From Batkoa obscura (taxonomy: Eukaryota; Entomophthoromycota; Entomophthoromycetes; Entomophthorales; Batkoaceae), in the NCBI GenBank assembly GCA_030770535.1, contig JASVEC010000233.1:1-28125 (forward strand): a stretch of 28,125 nucleotides of DNA, given 5' to 3'. A model generated the notes under the pieces. The model ran no database searches, was not told where the DNA came from, and saw only the letters and a list, made by a program, of their open reading frames with translations. Positions 14,118 through 23,500 of the stretch are shown here, piece by piece. Position 1 is the stretch's first letter, and each line of letters opens with the position of its first letter. The position numbers and the translations under genes are program-made.

Positions 14118-15037
14118 CTAATAAAAATTGAAATTTAAAGTAGATAGTATAGAAGTAAGTATACAATAGTACCGATCATATGATAGTGACAATTTTGTGT
14201 TAAGAATTTCCTTTTTAATAAAGTTGTGGGATAAATTTGGAAACCATGATTTTGAATATCCAGACTAGTTTTAAATTTTATGATGTTATATTTAGTTATT
14301 CATCATAGCTCAGGTAAAAACATAATAAAATATAGAAAAAGCTATCCGTACACCCTCTACCTGTACCTTATTAGTATTATTTCTTATAATTTAAATTCGA
14401 AAGTGATGTTATTTAACCCTAAAACTGGCTATAAAGAAATTTCTAATGTAAATTTTTGATATTATTTAAACAGTTTGTAACCCTTGTTTTAATCTACATT
14501 TGATACTTCATTATTAAATATATCAATAGGGTTAAACTAGAATTAATTTGTTAAAGTGAAAACCTCGGTATCATACACTCAAAACTATAACATAAATCTA
14601 TGATATTTACTATCAACAAATATAACGTTTAGTGTTGATGATATTTCAAGTAATCTAGTTTCTCAAATTACTTTTATCACTATGATTTTTATACACAAAA
14701 GGTGATAATTTGTTACTGTTTTTAATATTTATTTCAATACTTACTGACATCCATATCAAAAATAATAACATTTCTAACTTCCTTGAGATTTTTATTAATA
14801 TATCTCTTTGTAATGCTAATATTTGTTAGTTTTTTTTATTAAATAAAAGCTAATGGATTTGATGAATATATTGATTTAATAATTAGGTCTAAAAAAAGAG
14901 CTCAATACTATAGAAGCTGTTTTACAACCTTTGGAATAATCAATAAAATAAACTGTATTAAGAAAAAACTAAAGGTTACAACATGGCTTTGTTTTCAAAA
15001 AAAGTATTAGTATTAGAAATCTGAAAATTTAACCAAC
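14118..15037. other. AT-rich spacer without recognisable gene
   Basis: About 0.9 kb upstream of the Nudix gene are AT-rich and closed in all frames. No RNA gene or repeat was recognised; the Nudix promoter should lie at its left end. Confidence 0.45.
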
Positions 15038-15144
15038 TATATGGGAATGTTTTTTTTAACTTCATTATTTTTTCCGTTTTTAAGCGCTATTTACGTGGAA
15101 AATCATTAGTAAAATTCTTAAACACAAAAATACATCCCCATATA
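15038..15144 (-). mobile_element. MITE-like inverted-repeat element, copy 1
   Basis: This ~105-bp element has terminal inverted repeats of the form TATGGGRATGT...ACATYCCCATA. Inside it, one arm carries GTTTAAGAATTTTACTAA (here on the minus strand), the other carries a CTTCATTATTTTTTCC segment, and a central AAGCGCTATTT core separates them. It has no coding capacity. Both flanks show TA next to the repeat ends, which would fit a TA target duplication, but this is not consistent across copies. It is oriented opposite to copies 3 and 4. Confidence 0.8.
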
Positions 15145-15784
15145 CTACTATTATAAAGGGTTATCTAGGAACATAAATAAGCATTAGATTAGTGAAAAAG
15201 CTAATTGGAACGTACCTAAACCTGTTCATTAGAAGATCCCAGGAAACAATATAGATAGACTCGGCCATTAGGGTAGATTCATTTATAATAAGTTACGAAA
15301 GGTATTGCTGTTAAAAGTACCAATAGTATTATTAAAGTTTAAAGATTTTGTATTCAAGTAAAGATTTAATACCTATCTCATGATGTTATTTGAGTAAAAA
15401 TATAGGAATTTATAGTAGAACAGATAAAATTTAAAATGTTTGGAATCTAATAAGTCGATTGAGATAATATTAAATACTTAAATATATCCCGTTAAGTAAG
15501 ATGGTAAAATAAATGAAAATATAATGAACTTGATATTTAATAATTACACTAAAATGTAATAAACCAATTAAAATAATTAAATAAATTTACTTTCCTAAAT
15601 AATGTGGATAATATTAAAATGCTATAATTACCATTGGATTTAGATGAGTACACCTGACACTTGTTTTCAATATAAAAATTCAAGCTATTTTTGTTTTCGT
15701 GTATTGCATATTTTTTTAGATTAATACTGACTTCTTAATCATCGACACTTTCGATCCTAACATTAAAGTAACTTAACATATAAC
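15145..15784. other. AT-rich DNA between element copies 1 and 2
   Basis: About 640 bp of AT-rich sequence lie between two copies of the short inverted-repeat element. No gene, RNA or further repeat was recognised. Confidence 0.4.
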
Positions 15785-15890
15785 ATATGGGGATGTGTTT
15801 TTCTGTTTAGAAATTTTTCTATATTTTAAGCGCTATTTGAGTGCAAAAATTGTTGGTAAAATTCTTAAACAGAAAAATACATCCCCATAT
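15785..15890 (-). mobile_element. MITE-like inverted-repeat element, copy 2
   Basis: This has the same terminal repeats (ATATGGGGATGT and ACATCCCCATAT), the same AAGCGCTATTTGAGTGCA core and the same AAAATTGTTGGTAAAATTC arm as the other copies. The left arm differs from copy 1, reading GTTTAGAAATTTTTC in place of the CTTCATT segment. No reading frame is present. Confidence 0.8.
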
Positions 15891-16291
15891 TATAATTTAT
15901 TTTGTCTTTATTAAAACACCTAATAAAATTATATAATTTGAAAGCAAAAAATAAAAATGAAAAATATTTGTAACTATTTTTGAAAAGTTTTTTATTATAT
16001 AAGTATGTTATAATATCAGTTTGGTCAATTACAACTATTTGATTTTTTGATATCTATCTAAATAAAGTACTATTTATTTATGACACCAAAAGCAATTAAT
16101 AAAGTAAAAGTTAGGAACATTCATATTATAAATCATGACAAACAAAATAAAAAACAAGTGATATAGCTAAGAATATTAACATAATTTTGAATTATGAAGG
16201 GAAAGTAATCAGTAGTCAAACAATAATACTCTAGGTCTAATAAGAATATGGAAATAATTTTCTTATGCTTGACATGAGGGGAAAAAATAAG
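15891..16291. other. AT-rich DNA between element copies 2 and 3
   Basis: About 400 bp of AT-rich sequence lie between element copies. No gene or RNA was recognised. Confidence 0.4.
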
Positions 16292-16397
16292 ATATGGGAA
16301 TGTATTGTTGTGTTTAAGAATTTTACTAACAATTTTTTCATTTTTAAGTAGTGCTTAAAAGATGGAAAAGTAATGAAGTCAAAAAAAACACAAATGG
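16292..16397 (+). mobile_element. MITE-like inverted-repeat element, copy 3 (eroded right end)
   Basis: The left end is clear: ATATGGGAATGTATT followed by GTTTAAGAATTTTACTAACA. The core is altered to AAGTAGTGCTTAAAA. The right arm keeps GGAAAAGTAATGAAG, but the right terminal repeat has decayed to ACACAAATGG. This is the oldest-looking copy. A stray ACCAACTATGTGGGATG just right of it, at about 16412-16428, resembles the left flank plus terminus of copy 1. Confidence 0.7.
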
Positions 16398-16828
16398 TAA
16401 ATAATTCATACCAACTATGTGGGATGAATATTATTTAAAATAGATTTATTAAATTCAAACATTTTTATTTTAAAAAAAGAGAAATATATTTTTTACTGAT
16501 ATTTAAAACCCAATAACATAATAAGTTTGAATTTAATATAGTGATTAAAAATATAGTTTGATTTGATATAAAATAATAAGAATTTATAATATTTTGGATG
16601 TTGTGATCTTTCAGTGATAAATAACTTTATTAACATCCTTCGTTCTAACGTAACATATATGTAATCAATCTAATAATAGAAACCTATTTGGGTTACTAAA
16701 TGACTATATATTAAAAAAGGTGCGTTATTACAAAGCAAAAGGATTTCCAATATTAGAATTAAAATAATCAATAAAACTCCAGAAAATAATTTTAATCTTT
16801 ATTTATTTTAATTTATATGTTATGTTGA
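16398..16828. other. AT-rich DNA upstream of the tRNA gene
   Basis: About 430 bp of AT-rich sequence lie between element copy 3 and the tRNA-Gly gene. Apart from the stray element-like terminus near 16412-16428, nothing was recognised. Confidence 0.4.
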
Positions 16829-16899
16829 GCGTAAATAGTATAGAGGTAGAATACTTCTCTTCCAAAGAAGTGGCCTGGGTTCGATTCCCAGTTTACGCA
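16829..16899 (+). tRNA. tRNA-Gly (anticodon TCC)
   Basis: The 71-nt sequence folds as a cloverleaf. The acceptor stem is GCGTAAA paired with TTTACGC, with A as the discriminator base. The D arm (GTATAGAGGTAGAATA) has the A box. The anticodon stem CTTCT/AGAAG encloses the loop CTTCCAA, giving anticodon TCC. The T arm is CTGGG-TTCGATT-CCCAG with a standard B box. There is no intron and no encoded CCA. A T-rich tract follows within 15 nt and should terminate Pol III. It decodes GGA, and possibly GGG by wobble. Confidence 0.95.
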
Positions 16900-16903
16900 T
16901 ATT

Positions 16904-16918
16904 TTTATTATTTTTTTA
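16904..16918 (+). terminator. Pol III T-tract after tRNA-Gly
   Basis: T-rich runs (TTTTT, then TTTTTTT) begin a few bases after the tRNA discriminator base, as expected for RNA polymerase III termination. Confidence 0.7.
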
Positions 16919-16956
16919 ATACACGTTCATTATAGTAAATATTCAAACATGTTTAA

Positions 16957-17062
16957 TATGGGAATGTATTTTTATGTTTAAGAATTTTACTAACAATTTT
17001 TGCACTCAAATAGCGCTTAAAAAATGGAAAAAGTAATGAAGCCAAAAAAAACATCCCCATAT
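16957..17062 (+). mobile_element. MITE-like inverted-repeat element, copy 4
   Basis: This is a well-kept copy. The left end is ATATGGGAATGTATTTTTA, then GTTTAAGAATTTTACTAACA and TTTTTGCACTCAAATAGCGC. The right arm has GGAAAAAGTAATGAAG and ends ACATCCCCATAT. It is in the same orientation as copy 3 and opposite to copies 1 and 2. It begins 58 bp after the end of the tRNA-Gly gene. Confidence 0.82.
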
Positions 17063-18573
17063 TCTAAAATTTTACTTATCAACTCTTGGATGATTTTAAT
17101 TCCCAACTTTTTTTATTTTAGGCTAATTTTAGGATAAAAAAACTAGCTTTTAGTTAACATCTAGAATATTGAGCAAAATTTTTATGAAATTTATAATAAA
17201 ATATATGACATTTATACGGATTATTTATAAATCCCTTAGCTCTAATATAAGACTTGAATGAAATGAGCATATTAGTCATACCTCAAAAGCTCTATAATAC
17301 AGTTAAGTAAAATGAATGACAAATACATCAAAATAGATTAAGTTCCGATTTATAATTTGTTCAAATTAAAATGTTTTAAACCTAATTCGGCTCTTGCTAA
17401 AAACAAAAAGAATTTAAAGTTAGCTCATATTAAATGCCATATTTTAAAGCCAAAGTTCATTCCATTTATCTATTTTAAAGCTTCAATTTTTTAATTTTAT
17501 ATTAAAAATTAATCTTAGTAATATAAATAGATATATTAATTTAGCTGATATCTTTATTTTAATTTTAGTATTATATAATATATTAAAATTTCTGCCATTT
17601 ATTTTTTACAATTGAAATTATTGAGTGATTAATATACAGATCAACTTTCCCATAAAGCTAACCTTAAAATTTAAAATACTGCGTAAAATAAAGCAGAATG
17701 ATAAATAATGAGAATTGAAATGATCGAAAGATAAATTTATTCTTAAGTAAACTTCAAAAGTGTTAATAAAAAAGGGTAATCCTCAATAAATTTTTATCGC
17801 AAAATTCAAAGTTTTGGGTCCTATTTATCCATCAGATCCCATCTTTTTCTTTATAGATAAAAAAATAAATGTGTAATTCTTTTATTGATAAGCTATTGTA
17901 TTTATTTTTTTACAAAAAGAGTTACTACATTTTTTTGGTACTTGGCAACATAATATGAAAGTAACAAATATTGAACAATTTGTAATAAAATTTAACAGGG
18001 TGAGAAAGAACTTTTTTCAATTTGAATTACTAATTTATTTAACTTCCTTAAATGCTTAATAAAATATTCCAAAAAATAGGAATGATAAAAAATATTTTTA
18101 TTAATTTAGCTAACCATGCTCCACCCCAAAATTAGTAATTCTTAACTTTAGGTTCAATTCTTAGCTCATAGTCCCTAATGATCTCATAACTGCTTCATTT
18201 TGATTCATGAAATTAATTACCAATCAGTTTGTTACTTTTGTTGGGGTAAATTTTGGTTTTTTTATAAATGCAGGATAAACATTAGAAATCAGAAATTATT
18301 AGAGGATAATCCAATTTACGTAGTTGTTCCGTAATCCTTTATTTAAAATAAAACATTAAATATTCACAATATTATGAATATATATATTTTTATGTATACT
18401 ATATACAGAAGATACACTTTAACAGTATGTAATAATTATATAGTTAAATTATTCTCTCTCTTTTAATAACTGTTTTGTAGTAGAATTAGAGGTAAATTTT
18501 GATTTAATAAAGTGGCTAGTTAAGGGTATCGGTTTAAGATAATTATTCCAACTGGGTGTTAATAGCTCATTTC
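17063..18573. other. AT-rich spacer without recognisable gene
   Basis: About 1.5 kb have no supported coding region. A perfect 13-bp inverted pair, GAATTACTAATTT near 18023 and AAATTAGTAATTC near 18130, is present, but chance is plausible at this base composition. Confidence 0.45.
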
Positions 18574-18669
18574 ATTGGTTAATAAATTTTCCTCTAACTG
18601 AAAGTATATAAGGTAAATCAAAATACAAAGGTGAAAATTTTAAAAGAGTTAAAATATTTATATCTTACG
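18574..18669 (+). promoter_or_regulatory. Fatty acid hydroxylase core promoter
   Basis: An inverted CCAAT box (ATTGG, 18574-18578) is followed by a TATATAA element at about 18605-18611, some 60 bp before the first ATG. The arrangement fits a Pol II promoter; the role is inferred from position. Confidence 0.45.
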
Positions 18670-19749
18670 ATGATTAGTGTATTACAAGCATATACGCCTG
18701 AAGAAGTTAAACTACATAATACCACTCATTCCTGTTGGGTTATTTATAAAGGTAAAATTTATGATGTTACCGAATTTGCAGAAGACCATCCAGGGGGTGA
18801 AGATTTAATATTAAAATATGGTGGTAAAGATATAACAAATATATTCAATGATCCAATCAGTTATAGACACTCAGAGAATGCCCACAATATATTAGATGAA
18901 TTTTTAATTGGGGAAGTTAGAGAAGCAGGTGGTAAAGCAGATAGTTTTGCGCATAAAGGAAATCATACTTATACGGATATAAGTAAAGATTTAAAAGAAG
19001 AAAAGTTTTTAGATTTAAATGGTGCTTTATTTGAACAAATGTTTTTTAATAACTTTTCAAAAGAATTTTATTTAAAACAAGTACATACCCCACGTTATAC
19101 AAAAGAATCTCCTATCTTTTTTTCAAGTCCATTTTTAGAAATGTTAACTCGTACTGCTTGGTATGTTATACCTACCTTTTGGTTACCTGTATGCTTCTAT
19201 TTTTTATTACTTTCTTATAATTTAAATACAGCCAATAATATTATGGGTTATTGTTTTATTGGGGGTATATTTATATTTACATTAATTGAATATTCAATCC
19301 ACCGATTTCTATTTCATTTAGATGATTTAGTACCTGATACTCCTTTCTTTTTATTTGTACATTTTCTTTTGCACGGTGTTCATCACTATATTCCAATGGA
19401 TAGAATGCGATTAGTATTACCACCTGTACTTGGTGTTGCTTTAGGCTTACCTTTATATAAAATAGTATCTTTAATTTTAAACGATAGTTCTTTAGATGGA
19501 ATAAGATTTGCTTTGTTATCTGGTGGAGTATTTGGTTACATATGTTATGATTTAGTTCATTACTATGTTCATCATGGTCATATATTTTTTAATTATTTTA
19601 AAGAAATGAAATCGTATCATATGGCACATCATCATTCTAATTATCAAGTTGGATTTGGTATAACTTCTAAAGTTTGGGATTATGTATTTGATACTGTATT
19701 AACTGATGAATCTCCTAATATCATTCATGTTGTAAAACGTGACAATTAA
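18670..19749 (+). CDS. SCS7: Fatty acid 2-hydroxylase (cytochrome b5 fusion, Scs7/FA2H type)
   Basis: This ER membrane enzyme 2-hydroxylates the very-long-chain fatty acid of ceramides. The ORF can be extended to a GTG at 18631, but the first ATG at 18670 is preferred. It lies about 60 bp after a TATA box and gives 359 residues starting MISVLQAYTPEEV, the usual family beginning. Residues 8-85 form a cytochrome b5 domain with the heme motif HPGG at 40-43 and a second heme His at about 67 (YRHSENAH). The C-terminal hydroxylase part has the di-iron histidine clusters HRFLFH, HGVHH, HYYVHHGH and YHMAHHHSNY. About four hydrophobic membrane segments surround them, for example around the CFYFLLLSY and GGIFIFTLI stretches. 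It ends in TAA. The gene has no intron, unlike most neighbours. Confidence 0.95.
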   Translation: MISVLQAYTPEEVKLHNTTHSCWVIYKGKIYDVTEFAEDHPGGEDLILKYGGKDITNIFNDPISYRHSENAHNILDEFLIGEVREAGGKADSFAHKGNHTYTDISKDLKEEKFLDLNGALFEQMFFNNFSKEFYLKQVHTPRYTKESPIFFSSPFLEMLTRTAWYVIPTFWLPVCFYFLLLSYNLNTANNIMGYCFIGGIFIFTLIEYSIHRFLFHLDDLVPDTPFFLFVHFLLHGVHHYIPMDRMRLVLPPVLGVALGLPLYKIVSLILNDSSLDGIRFALLSGGVFGYICYDLVHYYVHHGHIFFNYFKEMKSYHMAHHHSNYQVGFGITSKVWDYVFDTVLTDESPNIIHVVKRDN

Positions 19750-20423
19750 TTTAATCTATATTATCTGTTTAATAAATCTTTGTATAAAGTAAACTTATAT
19801 TATTATTACTTAATTTTTCACTTGTTATAATTGTATTATTATTTATTATTATAATACTTATTATATTATATATTATTAGATGAATACTATTTATATTTTA
19901 TAACTAATCAGAGTAGGTACTTTATAGATTTTAAATAAGTTTAATCGTATAAACTTGATAACATAAATTTATGGAATTTCTTGATTAGAATAAATTGCTT
20001 TTTGGATAACAAGGTGTTACATGTTTTATATTGTGTAATATTTTGAAATCAAAACATACAATATTTATTTTTAAAATTTTAAACTAAGTAATGCCAAGTA
20101 TTAAAATTAAGAAACTTAAGAGATAAATTAAGGTTTAAAGCGATAGAATTAGTAAAAGTCAAGGGTATGTAACTTATAGAAAAAGGAAATAACAGTTCTT
20201 AATAGGTTCTTTTTAAAATGACTATGATTGCTACTAATGACTTACTCCATTGAGTTAAAAAGAGCATTCCTTATTTATAATAATAATAAAATTATATATA
20301 TTGAAATCAAACTTTATATTACCCTTTTAATTTAATAAATAATTTACTATCAAATAATAATAGAATGGTATAAAAAGCAACTTAATATTCTATTATATTT
20401 TTCAAACACTAAAATATAATAAT
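19750..20423. other. AT-rich spacer without recognisable gene
   Basis: About 670 bp downstream of the hydroxylase are AT-rich, with nothing recognisable. The GW-repeat frame seen to the right of the element at 20424-20539 does not continue here. Confidence 0.45.
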
Positions 20424-20539
20424 ATATGGGGATGTATTTTTATGTTTAAGAATTTTACCAACAATTTTTCTGTTCAAACAGCGCTTAAAAATAGAAAAAT
20501 TGTTGGTAAAATTCTTAAACAAAAAAACATATCCCCATA
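20424..20539. mobile_element. MITE-like inverted-repeat element, copy 5 (palindromic form)
   Basis: This has the same termini as the cluster at 15-17 kb (ATATGGGGATGT, ATCCCCATA). Here both arms are of the same type: GTTTAAGAATTTTACCAACA on the left is mirrored by TGTTGGTAAAATTCTTAAAC on the right, so nearly the whole element is a foldback. The central CAGCGCTTAAAA core is kept. It directly abuts the 3' end of the GW-repeat coding region on the minus strand. Confidence 0.82.
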
Positions 20540-23500
20540 CTAACTTAAAATCTCGATTGATCAATTATCTTCCCCATCCTGATAATCATTGCCTCACTGC
20601 TCTCGAGATCCTCTTTTGTTTTTCAAATCTTTGTCCTTTTTCCCACTATTTTGATCATTATCATTTTTATTTTTCTAGAATACCTTTCATCTAAGAATAA
20701 ATTTCAGCAATTTAAATCTAGTTCTAAGATATCATCATTATCATCCAAATCATCCATATTCAAGCTTTCTATAGATTTCATATTTATAGTAATATTACTC
20801 TCCAGGTCACCATACCGCCTTCGTTCTTTCTTGACTTTTGAGGTCCATAATCCTTTAGTAGTTTCCGTAGTATTAATATCGTTATTTCTACTTTGTCCAG
20901 CATTTAGTTTTTTAGGTTAATTAACTTTTGAGGTCCATGAACTTTATACAGTCTCTGTAATATTAGTATTTTTATTATAACTATTTGCTTACATATTTTC
21001 TTCCTTGAGTTGTTTTTAGTTATCAGCCTTTTCCATTTTTGCTTTTGAAGTCCAATTTCCTCTAGTACTTTCAATAATAATAATAATAATATTACCTCAA
21101 TTATCTGCTTTTGTATCTTTTTTCTTGAGTTGTTCAGTACTATCCACTTTTTCCTTTTTGACTTTTAGAGCCCAATCTCCTTGTACAGTATTTGAAATAA
21201 TATTTTTGTTATTCCAATTACTTTTTTGAGTACTTGGTTGCCTGGACTGCTCATTATTAGATCGTTTTTCTATTTTAACCCTTGAAGTCCAATCTTATAA
21301 TACAGTATCTGCGATAACATTATTATTATTAAACCAATTATCTTCGCAAGAATTTATTCTTTTAGATTGAAAATTGTCAGACTGGTTGTCTTTTTAAGTG
21401 TCCACTTTTTTGGGCTCAGGATTATCAGCCCAATTTCTTCACTGGGTATCCACTCTTACAGGTTAACTATTACAGGTCCAATTACCTCCTTAAATATTCT
21501 CCTTTTCAGACTGATTGCTATTATTCCAGTTATCTCTTTGGGTGTTCGCTGTAGCATTATTATTATTAGTCTAGTTGCTTTGTTAAATTTCCATTTTTTC
21601 AAACTTGACGTTACTAGTTCAATTACCATCCTGCTTGCTTGTATTCAGTTAATCATTACCCCAGTCTCCTATGTCGTTTCATATTTTACTATCACTCTTA
21701 GCTCAATTACTCTCTATTTTGATTTTAGTTACTGGATTCGATTGACTATTACCCCAGCCTTGTAGATTGGTTTTGTTAATGTTTTAATTACTTCCTGCTA
21801 CGTTCAAACTTCTGCTCCAATCTATCTTTGATCTAGGCTTATCACCCCATTCCTCAGTATTATTACCTTGATCATTGAAACTACGATTATAGTCGCCCCT
21901 TCTTTTACTATTTATTCCTCTATTTCCTCTATAATTACCTCAGGTATTGCCCCTTAGGCTAGAATTGGGATTGCTTTCTCTTTGATTTTGGTGCGAATCA
22001 TTATTATTCTAAGTTCCTTGATTACTTTGGGCACTGCCTGACTTAAAATTTGGGTTATTACCTCTTCAGGTTAATCAGGGCTTTGATTATCATTCTATCT
22101 TATTTGATTGTCTTGGACATCTCTTGGTTTAAAATTGGTATCAGCATTTGTTTGGTTTTGAGTATCATTTTGATAGGAAATTTGACTATCGTTACTTCAA
22201 GTATTTCCACCTTTGGGTTTAGATCCCTAACTTCCCTGCTGATTATTGTTTCCAGTTTAGGCGTTACTACTCCAAGTATCTTGGTTAGTTTGGCTTTGAA
22301 AATGAGTGCTATCTCAATTTCCTTGGTCAATTTGATTATGAGACTTATAACTACCACAATTTCCTTGTTTACTGTTGCCTAAACTTCCTTGGGTGTCATG
22401 ATTCTCAGCCTGATGACTATTCCTCCAATTTCACTGAATGTCTTGATTCCCAGTTCGGATATTGTTACTTAATTCGTTTGGCTTCCTTGAATATTAATAT
22501 CACCTCAATTCCCTTGATTTTTTTGAGTAATATTATTGCCCTGAGTCTTTTGATTATTTCAACTATTCTTACTCTAGGCTCCTCGATTTCTTTGATTGTT
22601 ATTATACCATGCACTTTAATCATTGTCTTAATGAAAACTAGTCCTTTTTCGTTGATTTCAACTATTCTAATTTGTTAATTTAAGTTCATCGGCTTGAGGT
22701 TCTAACCTAACATTAGATTTATTACTTGAATCAAAAGGATTTCACTTATTTTCCCTCTGATCATTTAGAGAATTATAACTATTTTTAGGATCAACAAACT
22801 CATCTTTTGAAATGTTCCATGGTTTTAAACTATTTATTAAATAAATATTATATTACTTATTGCCATTATGATTGTTTACCATTGTCACCAGGTTGAAAAC
22901 TATTACCAATGTTTGTTTTATTGTTTGTTGGAGTTTCATTCCAAGCTAACTCAAAGAGATCTTATTCTTAAGGATTAATGTTATTGACTGTTTTCCAACC
23001 TCGATCATCTTCAATACCACGTAAATAGCTATAATTATAATTTTAAATAAAATAAACAATAAAATCACTTTTATGATATTCATCTAATGATCTAGTATTA
23101 ATAATATCAAATTCAATTGTGTTTGTTAGTTGTATTTGCTATAAGTGCATCTATTTATTTATTGTTAATCATGTAAATGAATATTATAAATTGTTACTAC
23201 CTTCATATAAATTAATAGGAGTTTTAGGGATTTCTATCCTACACTAGTATAATAATATTTATACGATTATAAATAAGTCCTTACTTTCTATCTACCTTCA
23301 AAATTACAATATTAAATAAAAATAAAATAAATATTACTTTAGTAAAGTTAGTCGTTTGTTTTTCTAAAATAGCGATCTTATGAGTTTGTTCATTAATATT
23401 AGTACTATCTCTAAGTTTACTTACTTTTAAATTTGATTTATTCTTGATATCATATCCTCTCCATAAAAGCATCTATTGAACATTAGCTATTAAATTTGTT

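Noticed and set aside
16829-16899. The tRNA as a possible stop-codon suppressor
   Set aside because: The anticodon is TCC (Gly), not TTA, CTA or TCA, and it cannot read any stop codon.
18023-18142. 13-bp inverted pair as the ends of a mobile element
   Set aside because: The repeat is short and AT-rich, the interior shows no structure, and there are no other copies; chance is sufficient.
18631-18669. Upstream GTG extension of the fatty acid hydroxylase
   Set aside because: Eukaryotic starts are ATG. The family begins near residue M at 18670, and the TATA box lies too close for the longer form.
22100-22357. 85-residue frame on the minus strand within the GW-repeat region
   Set aside because: It lies in another frame than the repeat-bearing one and lacks the W/N/G pattern. 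It is open only because the true frame holds the stops.
21367-22678. Open hydrophobic frames on the plus strand (21367-21765, 22050-22382, 22478-22678)
   Set aside because: These are antisense shadows of the Asn/Gln-rich minus-strand frame: AAT, CAA and GAT codons read backwards become Ile, Leu and Ser codons, giving false membrane-like proteins.
20540-22840. RIP as the cause of the stops
   Set aside because: RIP acts mainly on CpA, so Trp codons should become TAG more than TGA and Ser TCA should become TTA. The reverse is seen, although a genome-wide test is needed to exclude it fully.
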